Assembly (NCBI GenBank): GCA_030694465.1
Contig: JAUXYJ010000022.1
Span: forward strand, 1-64,000
From: Deltaproteobacteria bacterium
Lineage (GTDB): Bacteria > Myxococcota_A > Polyangia > Polyangiales > Ga0077539
DNA: 64,000 nt
Direction: 5' to 3'
The position numbers and the translations under genes were made by a program. The notes under the pieces are model-generated. The model saw only the letters and a program-made list of their open reading frames with translations, had not been told where the DNA came from and ran no database searches. Shown piece after piece: positions 25,451 through 34,287 of this stretch. Positions within the stretch are counted from its first letter, which is position 1, and each line of letters starts with the position of its first letter.

Positions 25451-27202
25451 TCAGGGTTGGTCTGCGAGCATGTCGGTGCGGTCGATGGTCCCGTTGCCAT
25501 CGAGGTCGACGCCGACCGAGAGGGGCATGCCGTTGCCGGCCCACGTGGCGTAGTTGACGTAGAGCACAGTGGTCGCGGTTGCGGTCACGCCGACGTGACG
25601 AAACACTGCGCTGCCGGTCTCGGTCACGCGCTCCATGTAGAGCTCAAACGTAGGCGCGCTGGTGCTGCCCGCGAAGCTGATGCGTGCGCGGGACATGGGC
25701 AGGTCTGCGGCGAGCCTGAGGTTCTGCCCAGCGGCCATCGCGCCCGAGCGAACTTCGATGTCGAAATCATCCGCGGCGGTCTGCAATGCGAGCGACAACG
25801 TGGGGGTCTCTGCGCCCGAAGCGCGGTAGGTGATGTCGGGCTGACCAGGCTGCACGATCACCGTGTCGCGCTGCATGGGGTCGAGCGAGATACCGTCGAC
25901 GCCCAGCGAAAATCCTGGGCCAGAGATCAAGATCTCGGAGTCTGTCGCGGCCGAGAGCCGAGAGCCATCGAGGGTGATCGTGAGGGGAGTGGCGCGTGGG
26001 ACCGTGTAGATGGGCTCGGGGCTGTCGCTAAAGAGCCCACTGCGGATGCGCGCGACGTTGGCGCCCGGGATGCTGTTGACGGGCGCTCCGGCGGCGTTAG
26101 AGCCCGTGGTGCCGCCCATGCCGTCGCTGATCGAGAGGTCGCCCTCGCCGTTGAGCGCGATCTGAACGCTCGCGCGGCCGCCGCCGTCCATCGCGACGTT
26201 TCCGCAAAACGAGCACGCGTGCGGAAACATCGTGCGCGGCGCGATGTCGGCGAGCGTGAGGTTAAACGTGGTGGCGTCGCCGTCGTAGAGCGCGCCAGGC
26301 TCCATGGGGTTGGTCGAGGCGGTGTAGCTCCAGGTGTTCATCACGGTGTTGACCGTCACCACGCGCTCGGTGTTCGGAAAATTATTGTCGTACACCACGA
26401 TCTCGGCCACGCCTTCGCTCGGACGACGGATGTACATCGGCGTGATCGCGTGGCCACCGCCGCCTGCGCGGAGATAAATCCCTACGACAGTCCCGCCAAA
26501 CGCGCGCCCTCGCGAGAGCTCGGTCGTGAGTCTCTCCACAATCTGGTTGGGCGTCTGGTCTCTTCGCTCAAGTCCCGGGATGGTCCCCTGCGTGACAAAC
26601 CAAAGCGCGAGCTCGCGGGTGAGCGCGTCGTTGCCCATCGCCATGAGCGAGAACGCATCGGTCGCCGCGCCGAACATCATCGGGCTGCTGGCGCCGGTGT
26701 ACATCAACGAGCTGAGCACGGCGAGACCTTCGCAGTGTCCGCCGTTCATCCCTGCGTTTTGCCTGTCCATCCAGGTCTTGGCCTGCGGTACGAGCGTGCA
26801 CGCGCCGGCTGCTGCTGCGCCCTCGCAGACCGTGGGTCCAAACAAGCGCCGCATCTCTTGCGACGTGAGGTTCATCGGCATGGACATGTTGGTGTAGTTC
26901 TCAAACGAGAACCCATGGGGCATCGGCCGAAAGCCCCAATCACCGCTGGGTGTCCCTCCGTCGGTGCCCGCCTCGGGGCCCGTGCCTCCGTCGGTCTCGG
27001 TGCTTCCGTCGGTCTCGACCGTGGCATCGGGCGCTGTGCTGCCGTCGTTCTCGACGGTGCCGTCCATGCCCATGACGCTGCTGTCGGTGCCGGCGTCTTC
27101 ACTCGGAGGCGGCGGGGTCGAGCATCCCGTCGCAGTCGCCAACGTCACAGCGCTCACAAGTCCAAGAAAACCAGTAAAATTGCGGGTATTTGTGCGTGTC
27201 AT
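25451..27202 (-). CDS. Lipoprotein with predicted papain-like cysteine peptidase domain
   Basis: 583 residues. Two in-frame ATGs lie at 27208 and 27202. GAGGAG is one nt from the first and seven from the second, so the second was chosen. The lipobox is TATGC (Cys 27), followed by a 60-residue Asp/Gly/Thr/Glu-rich linker. The next domain has MNGGHCEGLAVLSSLMY (C157), AGGGGHAITPMYI (H251) and VVYDNNFPNTE (D272), in the order and context of a papain-fold Cys-His-Asp/Asn triad, with SRGRAFGGTVVGIYL before the His. The remaining 300 residues are beta-rich with no recognised domain, ending in an EF-hand-like DLDGNGTIDRTDM loop. A surface or periplasmic peptidase or amidase is the likely role; this is inference from motif order. 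Confidence 0.7.
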   Translation of the reverse strand: MTRTNTRNFTGFLGLVSAVTLATATGCSTPPPPSEDAGTDSSVMGMDGTVENDGSTAPDATVETDGSTETDGGTGPEAGTDGGTPSGDWGFRPMPHGFSFENYTNMSMPMNLTSQEMRRLFGPTVCEGAAAAGACTLVPQAKTWMDRQNAGMNGGHCEGLAVLSSLMYTGASSPMMFGAATDAFSLMAMGNDALTRELALWFVTQGTIPGLERRDQTPNQIVERLTTELSRGRAFGGTVVGIYLRAGGGGHAITPMYIRRPSEGVAEIVVYDNNFPNTERVVTVNTVMNTWSYTASTNPMEPGALYDGDATTFNLTLADIAPRTMFPHACSFCGNVAMDGGGRASVQIALNGEGDLSISDGMGGTTGSNAAGAPVNSIPGANVARIRSGLFSDSPEPIYTVPRATPLTITLDGSRLSAATDSEILISGPGFSLGVDGISLDPMQRDTVIVQPGQPDITYRASGAETPTLSLALQTAADDFDIEVRSGAMAAGQNLRLAADLPMSRARISFAGSTSAPTFELYMERVTETGSAVFRHVGVTATATTVLYVNYATWAGNGMPLSVGVDLDGNGTIDRTDMLADQP

Positions 27203-27367
27203 CTTCATGCTCCTCAGTGCACAGTTCTGTGCTTAGCGCACGGAGGCTACAGCGCTCGAGCATCGCACGGGACCCCTAAACCATTGCGCGCGATCACACG
27301 CCCTAACACCGTGCCGCGGCGAGGCTCGCTTGACCCGCTGCGGATCGGCGACTAATGCACGACAACC

Positions 27368-28273
27368 ATGAGATCACTCTGTGTTCTTCTCGTGCTTGCG
27401 ACCGCATGTGCACACCCAGTGGCGCCACGTCGCAGCGCGACCACCGCACAGCCCGCTGCGCCGGTGGCGGGGCCCATTGCGACCACGTGGGTCGCGCGAC
27501 GCGTAAACGACTCGCACGCGCGTCTCGCGCAGAGCGAAGTGGGCCGACGCGTGCGCGCAGCCATCGACGCCCACGGCGGACTCACGGCTTATTTCTCACA
27601 CGGAACGCTCGCGTTTGACTTTGACTACCAGCCCCTCGCGCACCCCGAGCGGCGGATGTTTTCGCACAACCGCGTAGACCTCTGGCGTGCTCGCGCGACG
27701 CAACGTGAGCTGGGCGAGGGCGCCGATGCGACGCTTGGCTGGGACGGTCGCGACGCGTGGATTGTGCCCAACGCAGCGGCCTTTGCGAGCCCCGCGCGGT
27801 TTTGGGCGACGACGCCGTTTTACTTTGTCGCGATCCCGTTTGTGTTTGCAGATCCAGGCGTGAGGCTCGAGGCGTTGGCCGACGAGTCGCTCGACGGTGT
27901 GTCGCATCAGATGGTCAAGGTCACGTACGAATCGGGCACCGGAGACTCGTCGGGGGACTACTACGTGCTCTATCTGCACCCTGAGAATCACAGGGTGAGC
28001 GCGATCCGGTACGTCGTCGCATACCCAGGGTTTTTTCCGGACGGAGGCCACTCGCCCGAGAAGCTCATGCGCTACGCGGACCTGCACGCTGTCGGCGGGG
28101 TGCTCATGCCCTCGCGACTGGATACGTTTGCGTACAACCCCGAGACGCACGCGCCCGGCGAGCGTGTGACCGCGATCACGGTGACAAACGTCACGATGGG
28201 CGAGCGCTGGCCCGGGTCCATCTTTGCTCCGCCTACCGGCGCGGTGATCTCGACGCTGCGAGACCCGCGCTAA
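27368..28273 (+). CDS. Lipoprotein, unknown function
   Basis: 301 residues. MRSLCVLLVLATACAHP gives a lipobox LATAC with Cys at 14. After a Pro/Ala linker, VNDSHARLAQSEVGRRVRAAIDAHGGL precedes a beta-rich domain with repeated aromatic strands (FDFDYQPLAHPERRMFSHNRVDLW, ATLGWDGRDAWIV, YYVLYLHPENHRVSAIRYVV, GVLMPSRLDTFAY). This recalls LolA-like or DUF6503-type exported proteins, but no catalytic motif is evident. A weak TTGACC/TAATGC promoter-like pair lies at 27330-27358, only 9 nt before the ATG, which would make a nearly leaderless transcript. Confidence 0.7.
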   Translation: MRSLCVLLVLATACAHPVAPRRSATTAQPAAPVAGPIATTWVARRVNDSHARLAQSEVGRRVRAAIDAHGGLTAYFSHGTLAFDFDYQPLAHPERRMFSHNRVDLWRARATQRELGEGADATLGWDGRDAWIVPNAAAFASPARFWATTPFYFVAIPFVFADPGVRLEALADESLDGVSHQMVKVTYESGTGDSSGDYYVLYLHPENHRVSAIRYVVAYPGFFPDGGHSPEKLMRYADLHAVGGVLMPSRLDTFAYNPETHAPGERVTAITVTNVTMGERWPGSIFAPPTGAVISTLRDPR

Positions 28274-28280
28274 GGGGTGA

Positions 28281-28298
28281 CCCGGCGACGTCGCCGGG
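28281..28298. repeat. Palindrome copy 5 (perfect)
   Basis: CCCGGCGACGTCGCCGGG, seven nt after the stop at 28273. Confidence 0.9.
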
Positions 28299-28351
28299 CG
28301 GCGCTAAGTGAAGTGCTTCTGTGAGAGTCTAGGGTACAGTCGCTCACGACC

Positions 28352-28765
28352 ATGTCCAAGCGCGCAGCGACCCCCAAAGAGCCCCCAACGCCAGTCTCGA
28401 TCGAGGCCATGATCCGCGGACTCAAGCACCCGCACGAGGCGGAGATCTTAGCGATCCGAGCGCTGGTTCTCGCCGTCGATCCATCGATCACAGAGGCGAT
28501 CCGATGGAACGCGCCGAGCTTTGCCACCACCGAGCACTTCGCGACTTTTCACCTCCGCGGCGCCACCGGCGTGCAACTGGTGCTGCACTTGGGGGCCAAG
28601 CCTCGTCCCGACGCCACGCTGCGCGAGACCCTCGACGAGCCTACCGCTGAGCTCACATGGAAAAGTGCTGACCGCGCTGTGCTTTACTTCGCTTCGCTCT
28701 CGGACGTCGCGGCGCGAAGCGAAGCTGTCACGCGTGTCCTACGGACATGGATTGCACACGTTTGA
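28352..28765 (+). CDS. DUF1801 (YdhG-like) domain protein
   Basis: 137 residues, ATG 28352. After a basic/Pro-rich start the pattern of the DUF1801 fold is clear: EILAIRALVLAVDPSITEAIRWNAPSF, then FATFHLRGATGVQLVLHLG, a variable loop, LTWKSADRAVLYFASLSDV and a final helix VTRVLRTWIAHV. Proteins of this family are small and cytoplasmic with no settled activity. It lies between two palindrome copies and is probably transcribed alone. Confidence 0.85.
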   Translation: MSKRAATPKEPPTPVSIEAMIRGLKHPHEAEILAIRALVLAVDPSITEAIRWNAPSFATTEHFATFHLRGATGVQLVLHLGAKPRPDATLRETLDEPTAELTWKSADRAVLYFASLSDVAARSEAVTRVLRTWIAHV

Positions 28766-28772
28766 GAGTAAG

Positions 28773-28790
28773 TCCGGCGACGTCGCCGGG
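28773..28790. repeat. Palindrome copy 6
   Basis: TCCGGCGACGTCGCCGGG, seven nt after the stop of the DUF1801 gene. Confidence 0.9.
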
Positions 28791-28918
28791 CGCGTGGGGG
28801 CCGAGCAGACCGTGCAAACGATTGTCACGTGACCCCAACCAGGCGCACACTCCCCGCGTTGTGCATGCTTAGGCCCATCCGGGGGATCTCTTCATGCCCA
28901 ACGGCCTGGAGTTTTACT

Positions 28919-30964
28919 GTGTTCTCTTCTCGTTGGCTGCGCTTCAGTCTCATCGCGGTAGTGCTCACAACCTCGTTTGCTCCGGCCTGCACGCGCCCAA
29001 ACTATCGCTGTCGCAACGACACCGACTGCGTTGGCATGCGCTGCATCGAGAGGGACTCCATGGGTCAGGGGGTTTGTGCGATGCCAAACCCAACCTGCGC
29101 CTCGCTGCTTGAGTACTCAAGCAGCGCAGGGCGGGGCATCGGCGTCTGCACTGGGATCGTCCCCAACGTGATCGATGTGATCGAAGAGCGGCCCGACGCG
29201 GTGGCCCCTGCAGACTCAGACGTCTCCGAGGCGGGTGACGCGCTGGATCTCCAAGACGCACGAGATGCCAACGACGCGAGCCAGCCCGTTTGTACGGGCG
29301 CTCCGCTGGAGATCCAACCGTCGAGAGAGTTCGTTGCGGATGGGCCTCTGGGGGCTTGCGAAGTGAGGATCCGCACGCCGCTGCCTTCGCGCACTTTTCG
29401 CAGTCGATCGCTGCGATGGGAGGTCGAAGCCGGGATCCGTGTGAGCTCTGTCTCGGTGAACTTCGAAAATCCTGTTGGATCCAGTGGGCTCGCAAGCCCA
29501 CCGAACGGGACAACGCTCATTCCACCGCCTCTTGCGTCAAGGATTTTTACTGCCAATATCGATTTTGGCATCGATCGCACTCACTCATCCTCGTACCGTT
29601 GGAGGCTCAGCCATGAATGCGGCGGCGCTAGCATCATGAGCCCTTGGTATTCGCTGTCTTTACCTCGACCCTACCGCAGCGGATCTGCGAACCCTCCGCC
29701 CTGCAGCGAGACCGCGGTCGCCACATCGCACTCTCAGGCGGCCTCTGTCCCGACGGTCGATTTGGATGCGGATGGTCGTCCCGATCTGGTGATTTCTCGA
29801 CCTGGATTTGTTCACACCCGCATCAGCAACGCGCTCGCGGACGTGAGCGCTTGGCCCGAGCGCGTCCAGTGCATGGACTCGCCGCGGTTGGGCCGCACGA
29901 TCGAGGCCATTGGGGACGCAGACGGTGACGGAATCACTGATTTTTTGCTGGGAAGCTGCACCGCGGACGACGTCCCAGGGCAATGCGCCGATGTCGCCAT
30001 TGGCTACGGAGCGACGGAGGGATCGGGCCCAACTTTGCGCGGAGTCATCGGTGAGCTGCGCGCGCTCGCGATCCCTCCCGCTGCGGGGCCCACATGCCTG
30101 CGTGGCGCTTCGATGACGGCCCTTGGCGATGTCAACGGAGATGGCCTCGCGGACGCAGTCATCGGCAGCCCATGTGCCATGGGCGGGAGCCTTGTCCTGG
30201 TGTTGGGCTCTCGCCGTCGCACGCCCGCCCTAGAAGCCGTTGCGATCCCCGGGCTGACTGGCAACGAGAGGCAGCTGGGCCGCTCGCTCGCACAGGTCGG
30301 GGTCGAAGAGCGACGGTTGCTACCGATTTTGGCCGTGGCGTCTCTCGATGGACTTACCGCGATGTTTCGAAGACAAGATGGCAGTTGGCAGGTGGAGGGC
30401 GGCACCTGGCCCTCACCCATGGGTAGCACCATCCACCACATTCGCTTTCAGGGGGACACTGGAGAGCCAAGTGATACCGGAGTGGTGAGCGCGTCCGTCT
30501 TCAGCTCAGGGGGCGCCCGTGAAGTCTGGGGCGTGAGATTCCGAGGCAGCGATGTATCTCCAGGCTTGTTTGACGGGACCTCAACAAACTCGGGCCAACC
30601 CTTTCTCCTCGCGGGGATCGTGGATCTCGACGGTGACGGGCGCGGAGATAGCCTCTACGCGCGTCCAGATCGTCGAACGGTGGGTGTGTATCCCGGAGGG
30701 CGAGTACCTACAGCGCTCGGGCTGCCAGCCATTCCAGAGGCCGATCGTGTTCAAGCCATCGCGACGGTGGGGCCCATGCAGCACCTCCTCCATGACACCG
30801 TCGCCATCGCCACAGGCGCCTCTCGCGACGCGCCGTGGACCGTGCGCTTAGTCCGACCCAGGGACCCGGGCGCAGGCATGTCGTGCTCCTCGCCCGCAGA
30901 CTTGGACCCCACGACCGTGGTGCTCCCGCCTATCCCCGGCCCCCTCGCCATCGCAGGCCGCTAG
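28919..30964 (+). CDS. FG-GAP-repeat surface lipoprotein
   Basis: 681 residues from GTG 28919. This start has GGAG seven nt upstream and gives a textbook lipoprotein signal (FSSRWLRFSLIAVVL core, lipobox FAPAC with Cys 24); earlier in-frame starts at 28829 and 28865 would add a Cys/Pro-rich extension. A Cys-rich segment (CRNDTDCVGMRCIERD) and an acidic linker lead to a beta domain. FG-GAP-type repeats follow: TVDLDADGRPDLVIS, AIGDADGDGITDFLLG, ALGDVNGDGLADAVIG and GIVDLDGDGRGDSLYA. It is probably a calcium-stabilised propeller on the cell surface. It is convergent with the MYXO-CTERM gene, with two palindromes between them. Confidence 0.85.
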   Translation: MFSSRWLRFSLIAVVLTTSFAPACTRPNYRCRNDTDCVGMRCIERDSMGQGVCAMPNPTCASLLEYSSSAGRGIGVCTGIVPNVIDVIEERPDAVAPADSDVSEAGDALDLQDARDANDASQPVCTGAPLEIQPSREFVADGPLGACEVRIRTPLPSRTFRSRSLRWEVEAGIRVSSVSVNFENPVGSSGLASPPNGTTLIPPPLASRIFTANIDFGIDRTHSSSYRWRLSHECGGASIMSPWYSLSLPRPYRSGSANPPPCSETAVATSHSQAASVPTVDLDADGRPDLVISRPGFVHTRISNALADVSAWPERVQCMDSPRLGRTIEAIGDADGDGITDFLLGSCTADDVPGQCADVAIGYGATEGSGPTLRGVIGELRALAIPPAAGPTCLRGASMTALGDVNGDGLADAVIGSPCAMGGSLVLVLGSRRRTPALEAVAIPGLTGNERQLGRSLAQVGVEERRLLPILAVASLDGLTAMFRRQDGSWQVEGGTWPSPMGSTIHHIRFQGDTGEPSDTGVVSASVFSSGGAREVWGVRFRGSDVSPGLFDGTSTNSGQPFLLAGIVDLDGDGRGDSLYARPDRRTVGVYPGGRVPTALGLPAIPEADRVQAIATVGPMQHLLHDTVAIATGASRDAPWTVRLVRPRDPGAGMSCSSPADLDPTTVVLPPIPGPLAIAGR

Positions 30965-30980
30965 CGCGTCGCGAAATACA

Positions 30981-30998
30981 CCCGGCGACGTCGCCGCC
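30981..30998. repeat. Palindrome copy 7 (3' end diverged)
   Basis: CCCGGCGACGTCGCCGCC, 16 nt after the stop of the FG-GAP gene and two nt from the stop of the convergent gene. Copy 8 follows after seven nt. Confidence 0.85.
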
Positions 30999-31000
30999 CA

Positions 31001-32713
31001 TCACACCCGGCGACGTCGCCGGGTAGCGCTCAGCGCGAGCGCCCCAGTGAGCACTAGCGTGACCCAGCCCCTGCGCGTTGGGCTCTTGGTGCCCGCTCGG
31101 CACGCGCAGCCGCTCGCTGGGCGCAGTCCCCCGCCGCCGCCGCCGTCCATGCCCACGGTGCCGCCATCGGGGCCCGTGACCGTGCCTCCATCCGCGCCAG
31201 GAACAGGCCCTCCGCCGTCGGATCCAGGGCTCGCCGAGGCGACGCACTGGCCCTCGCGGCAGGACTCTCCCGCGGGGCACACAACGCCATCACAGGGGCC
31301 CACGCAGGCCCCCGCGCGGCACACTTGCGGAGCCGTGCAGCTCACGCCCTGGCAGCCCTGCAAGACACATCGCCCGTCGGACTCGCGGCACGCCAGCCCC
31401 TCGGTGCACGAGCGACAGCGCCCGCAGCCCGGGACGCACACGCCCACTTCGCACACCTGGCCCATCGCGCATGTCACGCCCGCGCATGGGTCAAAACAGC
31501 GTCCTGCCCTGCAAATTTGCCCAACGGGACACACTACCCCGTCGCACGCGCCCACGCAGCGGCCCGCTGCACAGCGCTGCCCCGCGGGACACTCGAGGGT
31601 CTCGCAGCCACGCTCGACACACTCGCCACGGACGCACGCGAAGCCGTCAAAACAGTCGCCCTCGACGCACGAGCTCACACACGAGCCACGGAGGCAGCGC
31701 TGTCCCGCGGGGCACACGGCGTTGTCGTCGACCGAGCCGTTGCAGTCATTGTCGACCCCGTCGCAGGCTTCGGACCGCGGCTGATTGATCACGCGGCACG
31801 TCTGCCCGTTGCCTTCGCACGCCGTGCGACCTTCGCCGCACGCGCCCATCATGCCCGTGCTGCACGGGCGCCCTGCGTCGGGACAGAGCACCGCGCCGCG
31901 GCGGATCTGAAAGCGCCACACGCCAGGATCGCCCACGTTGGAGCGACGACAGAGCGTGCTCGAGATCGCCTCGGTCATCGAGTTCATGATCGAGACAAAG
32001 TTGCGCGTATCGCCCGCGTCAAAGCCCGCTTGCGCAGGGACACAGCGCGTGGGCGGAAACGGCGGGGGAGGCGGCGGTGCGCACAACCCGCCAGCGCCGC
32101 CGGACTGATCGCCCGTGTGCCAGTCGCAGAGATTGTAGCGAAATTCCACGTCGAAGTCCCCGGCCTCGCCGCCACAGACGCTCGCGTCCGTGAGCAAGAG
32201 CTGAAAGTTCATCCTGCGATCGGTGTGACATTTGTAATAGCCCACGCGGTGCCAAGTGACCGTGACGCGGCCGGGCTCGAGGTTCCACCAGACACCGTTG
32301 TCGCTGGGGTTGCGGCACGCGCCCGTGCCATCGCCGCCGCCGTCCGTCTCGGGCGTACACGACGACCCCGTGCGCAGGTCTACGTCGGCCCAAAACGGCG
32401 CGATCATCGGCTGCGACGCGACCGGAAAAGCGCTCGGCGTATAGCGCGAGACCGCGCCCGAAAACGTGATGTTTCCGTTGGTGTTGACCACCATGGACGT
32501 GTGCGTCGACGTGAAAAATCGCAGGCCCATCGGAAACGCCGCCCGCAGATCAATCGACCGCGACGAGCTGTCATCGTTGGGCGACAGACACTGCGTCCCA
32601 AAGCCCTGCGGGCCCCCGAGCGTGCTGATCAAGCTCGTCTGCGCGTGCGCGGTGCCAGTCAAGAGCCCGGCGGCTGCACAGCAGGCCGCGGCAGCGAGTA
32701 AGCGAAGTTTCAT
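31001..32713 (-). CDS. Nidogen-domain, Cys-rich surface protein with a MYXO-CTERM-like sorting signal
   Basis: 570 residues from ATG 32713 with GAAGGA nine nt upstream. A Sec signal ends TAHAQ. The N-terminal NIDO-like domain (about 30-260) shows FFTSTHTSMVVNTNGNITFSG, MIAPFWADVDLRTG and VTVTWHRVGYY. A middle region has SEACDGVDNDCNGSVDD (the MopE/Notch-like myxobacterial motif), then six or more short Cys repeats of the form CPAGQRCxxGxC. A Gly/Asp/Pro linker precedes the C-terminal signal: GCAC at 535-538, a hydrophobic span at about 550-563 and a terminal RRRRRV. This is the layout of MYXO-CTERM signals (Cys motif, span, basic tail), which are thought to be processed for surface display. 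Confidence 0.85.
   Translation of the reverse strand: MKLRLLAAAACCAAAGLLTGTAHAQTSLISTLGGPQGFGTQCLSPNDDSSSRSIDLRAAFPMGLRFFTSTHTSMVVNTNGNITFSGAVSRYTPSAFPVASQPMIAPFWADVDLRTGSSCTPETDGGGDGTGACRNPSDNGVWWNLEPGRVTVTWHRVGYYKCHTDRRMNFQLLLTDASVCGGEAGDFDVEFRYNLCDWHTGDQSGGAGGLCAPPPPPPFPPTRCVPAQAGFDAGDTRNFVSIMNSMTEAISSTLCRRSNVGDPGVWRFQIRRGAVLCPDAGRPCSTGMMGACGEGRTACEGNGQTCRVINQPRSEACDGVDNDCNGSVDDNAVCPAGQRCLRGSCVSSCVEGDCFDGFACVRGECVERGCETLECPAGQRCAAGRCVGACDGVVCPVGQICRAGRCFDPCAGVTCAMGQVCEVGVCVPGCGRCRSCTEGLACRESDGRCVLQGCQGVSCTAPQVCRAGACVGPCDGVVCPAGESCREGQCVASASPGSDGGGPVPGADGGTVTGPDGGTVGMDGGGGGGLRPASGCACRAGTKSPTRRGWVTLVLTGALALSATRRRRRV
31006..31023. repeat. Palindrome copy 8 (perfect), inside a coding sequence
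   Basis: CCCGGCGACGTCGCCGGG overlaps the 3' end of the MYXO-CTERM gene and, read on the minus strand, encodes its terminal Arg run. Confidence 0.9.
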
Positions 32714-32835
32714 AGGGTCTATCCTTCGGTGCAAATCCGTGAGCGCACATCGTACCCGCACGCTGTACTCGGTGACCATCGCGCAGTGCAGGGTCGCTGA
32801 GCAAGCGATCGCTCGAGGTCCTTCGTCACACGTCA

Positions 32836-32853
32836 CCCGGCGACGTCGCCGGA
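32836..32853. repeat. Palindrome copy 9
   Basis: CCCGGCGACGTCGCCGGA, 11 nt beyond the stop (at 32865) of the minus-strand CoA-transferase gene. Confidence 0.85.
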
Positions 32854-32864
32854 TGACCGAGATC

Positions 32865-34160
32865 TCAAAAGTGTCTCACCTGCGCGAGGGTCTTGCGTAG
32901 CTCTTCGCGAAAGTCCGGGTGCGCAATCGAGGTCAAGAGCTCGCCGCGTTCGCGTAGGGTTTTTCCGTGTAGATTCACCACGCCATACTCGGTGACCATC
33001 CAATGAACATGCCCCCGGGTGGTCACCACCCCCGCTCCCTCGGTGAGCGCCATCGTGATGCGCGAGACCGTGTTTGCCTTCGCGGTCGAAGGCAGCGCGA
33101 TAATGGGCTTGCCCCCCTTGGACAGCGAAGCGCCATGGATAAAGTCCATCTGCCCACCGATGCCCGAGTAAATCTGGTGGCCCAACGAGTCTGCGCAGAC
33201 CTGCCCCGTGAGGTCCACCTGAAGCGCTGAATTGATAGCAATTACCGCGGGATTTCGGCGAATCAGCGCGGTGTCATTCGTGCGATCACACGGGTGAAAC
33301 TCGACCCGCGGGTTGTCATCGACAAAGTCATAGAGCTTGCGTGAGCCCCACACAAAGCTCGTCGTCGTGCGCCCCGTGTGCACCTCTTTGCGCCGGTTGG
33401 TCACGACCCCACCTTCGATCAAAGGCAATAACCCGTCTGAGAACATCTCGGTGTGCACTCCCAGGTCGTGCTTGTCCCCGAGGTTGGCGAGCACCGCGTC
33501 AGGGATCGCGCCGATGCCCATCTGCAGCGTCGCCCCGTCGTCAATGAGCCCCGCGATGAGCTCGCCGATGCGCGCTTCGACCGGGTCAATCACACCTGAG
33601 GCGCTCTCGTACAAGGGCTGATCTGCGAGCGAAAACGCTGTGATTCTATCGAGCGCGACCGTGGTGTGCCCGTGCGTCCGTGGCATCTGCTCGTTGATCA
33701 CGGCCAGCACGGTCTTGGCCGAATCGACCGCCGCGCGCGCAGCATCACACGAGGTCCCGAGCGTGCAGAGCCCGTGGCGATCAGGCGGCGAGACCTGCAC
33801 GATGGCCACCTCGAGCGGGATCACTCGCTGCGTAAACAACCCCGGAATCGCCGACAAAAACACCGGGATAAAGTCCGCTCGCCCTGCTGCTACCGCCTTG
33901 CGCATCGCGGGCCCCGTAAAGAGCGAGACAGACCTCACGCGGTCGCTCACTGGCGGCTCTGCAAAGGGCGCCGGCCCGGCGGTGTGCAGGTGATACGCCC
34001 GGACGTCCGTGAGGTCCGCGCGGTCACACATCGCGACCATCAGCGCCGTCGGAGTCGCCGCGGCTGCATGCAAAAAGACCCGGTCTCCCGAGCGAATGTG
34101 GGACACGACCTCGTCGGGCGAGACCGCGCGCGCGCGCCAATTACTTTCGAGCTGCTTCAT
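32865..34160 (-). CDS. Acetyl-CoA hydrolase/transferase family, 4-hydroxybutyrate CoA-transferase-like
   Basis: 431 residues. Two Rossmann-like halves of a class I CoA-transferase: GDRVFLHAAAATPTALM near the start, VAIVQVSPPDRHGLCTLGTS, LQMGIGAIPDAVLANLGDK, then GVHTEMFSDGLLPLIEGG. E238 in HTEMFSDG corresponds in position and context to the catalytic Glu that forms the CoA thioester in clostridial 4-hydroxybutyrate CoA-transferase. The C-terminal half has GHQIYSGIGGQMDFIHGASLS and VTEYGVVNLHGKTLRERGELL. It probably moves CoA between short acyl groups in fermentation or butyrate/succinate metabolism. The exact acids are not shown. It stands alone, with its own 3' palindrome. Confidence 0.9.
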   Translation of the reverse strand: MKQLESNWRARAVSPDEVVSHIRSGDRVFLHAAAATPTALMVAMCDRADLTDVRAYHLHTAGPAPFAEPPVSDRVRSVSLFTGPAMRKAVAAGRADFIPVFLSAIPGLFTQRVIPLEVAIVQVSPPDRHGLCTLGTSCDAARAAVDSAKTVLAVINEQMPRTHGHTTVALDRITAFSLADQPLYESASGVIDPVEARIGELIAGLIDDGATLQMGIGAIPDAVLANLGDKHDLGVHTEMFSDGLLPLIEGGVVTNRRKEVHTGRTTTSFVWGSRKLYDFVDDNPRVEFHPCDRTNDTALIRRNPAVIAINSALQVDLTGQVCADSLGHQIYSGIGGQMDFIHGASLSKGGKPIIALPSTAKANTVSRITMALTEGAGVVTTRGHVHWMVTEYGVVNLHGKTLRERGELLTSIAHPDFREELRKTLAQVRHF

Positions 34161-34287
34161 CGGACGGAGTGGGACGCAGACGCGCGTGTTGCGCTAGCGC
34201 AAACCTCGCGTGCAGCGCGCACCGGTTGCATCCCCGCACAGCGCTTACGGGTGCACGACACGCCGTCGCTCGTGTACAGAACACCCC

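Noticed and set aside
24449..27355. Very long open frame on the plus strand opposite the NmrA-like and papain-like genes
   Set aside because: Arg/His/Ala-rich, without domains, and explained by G/C-biased codons on the true strand.
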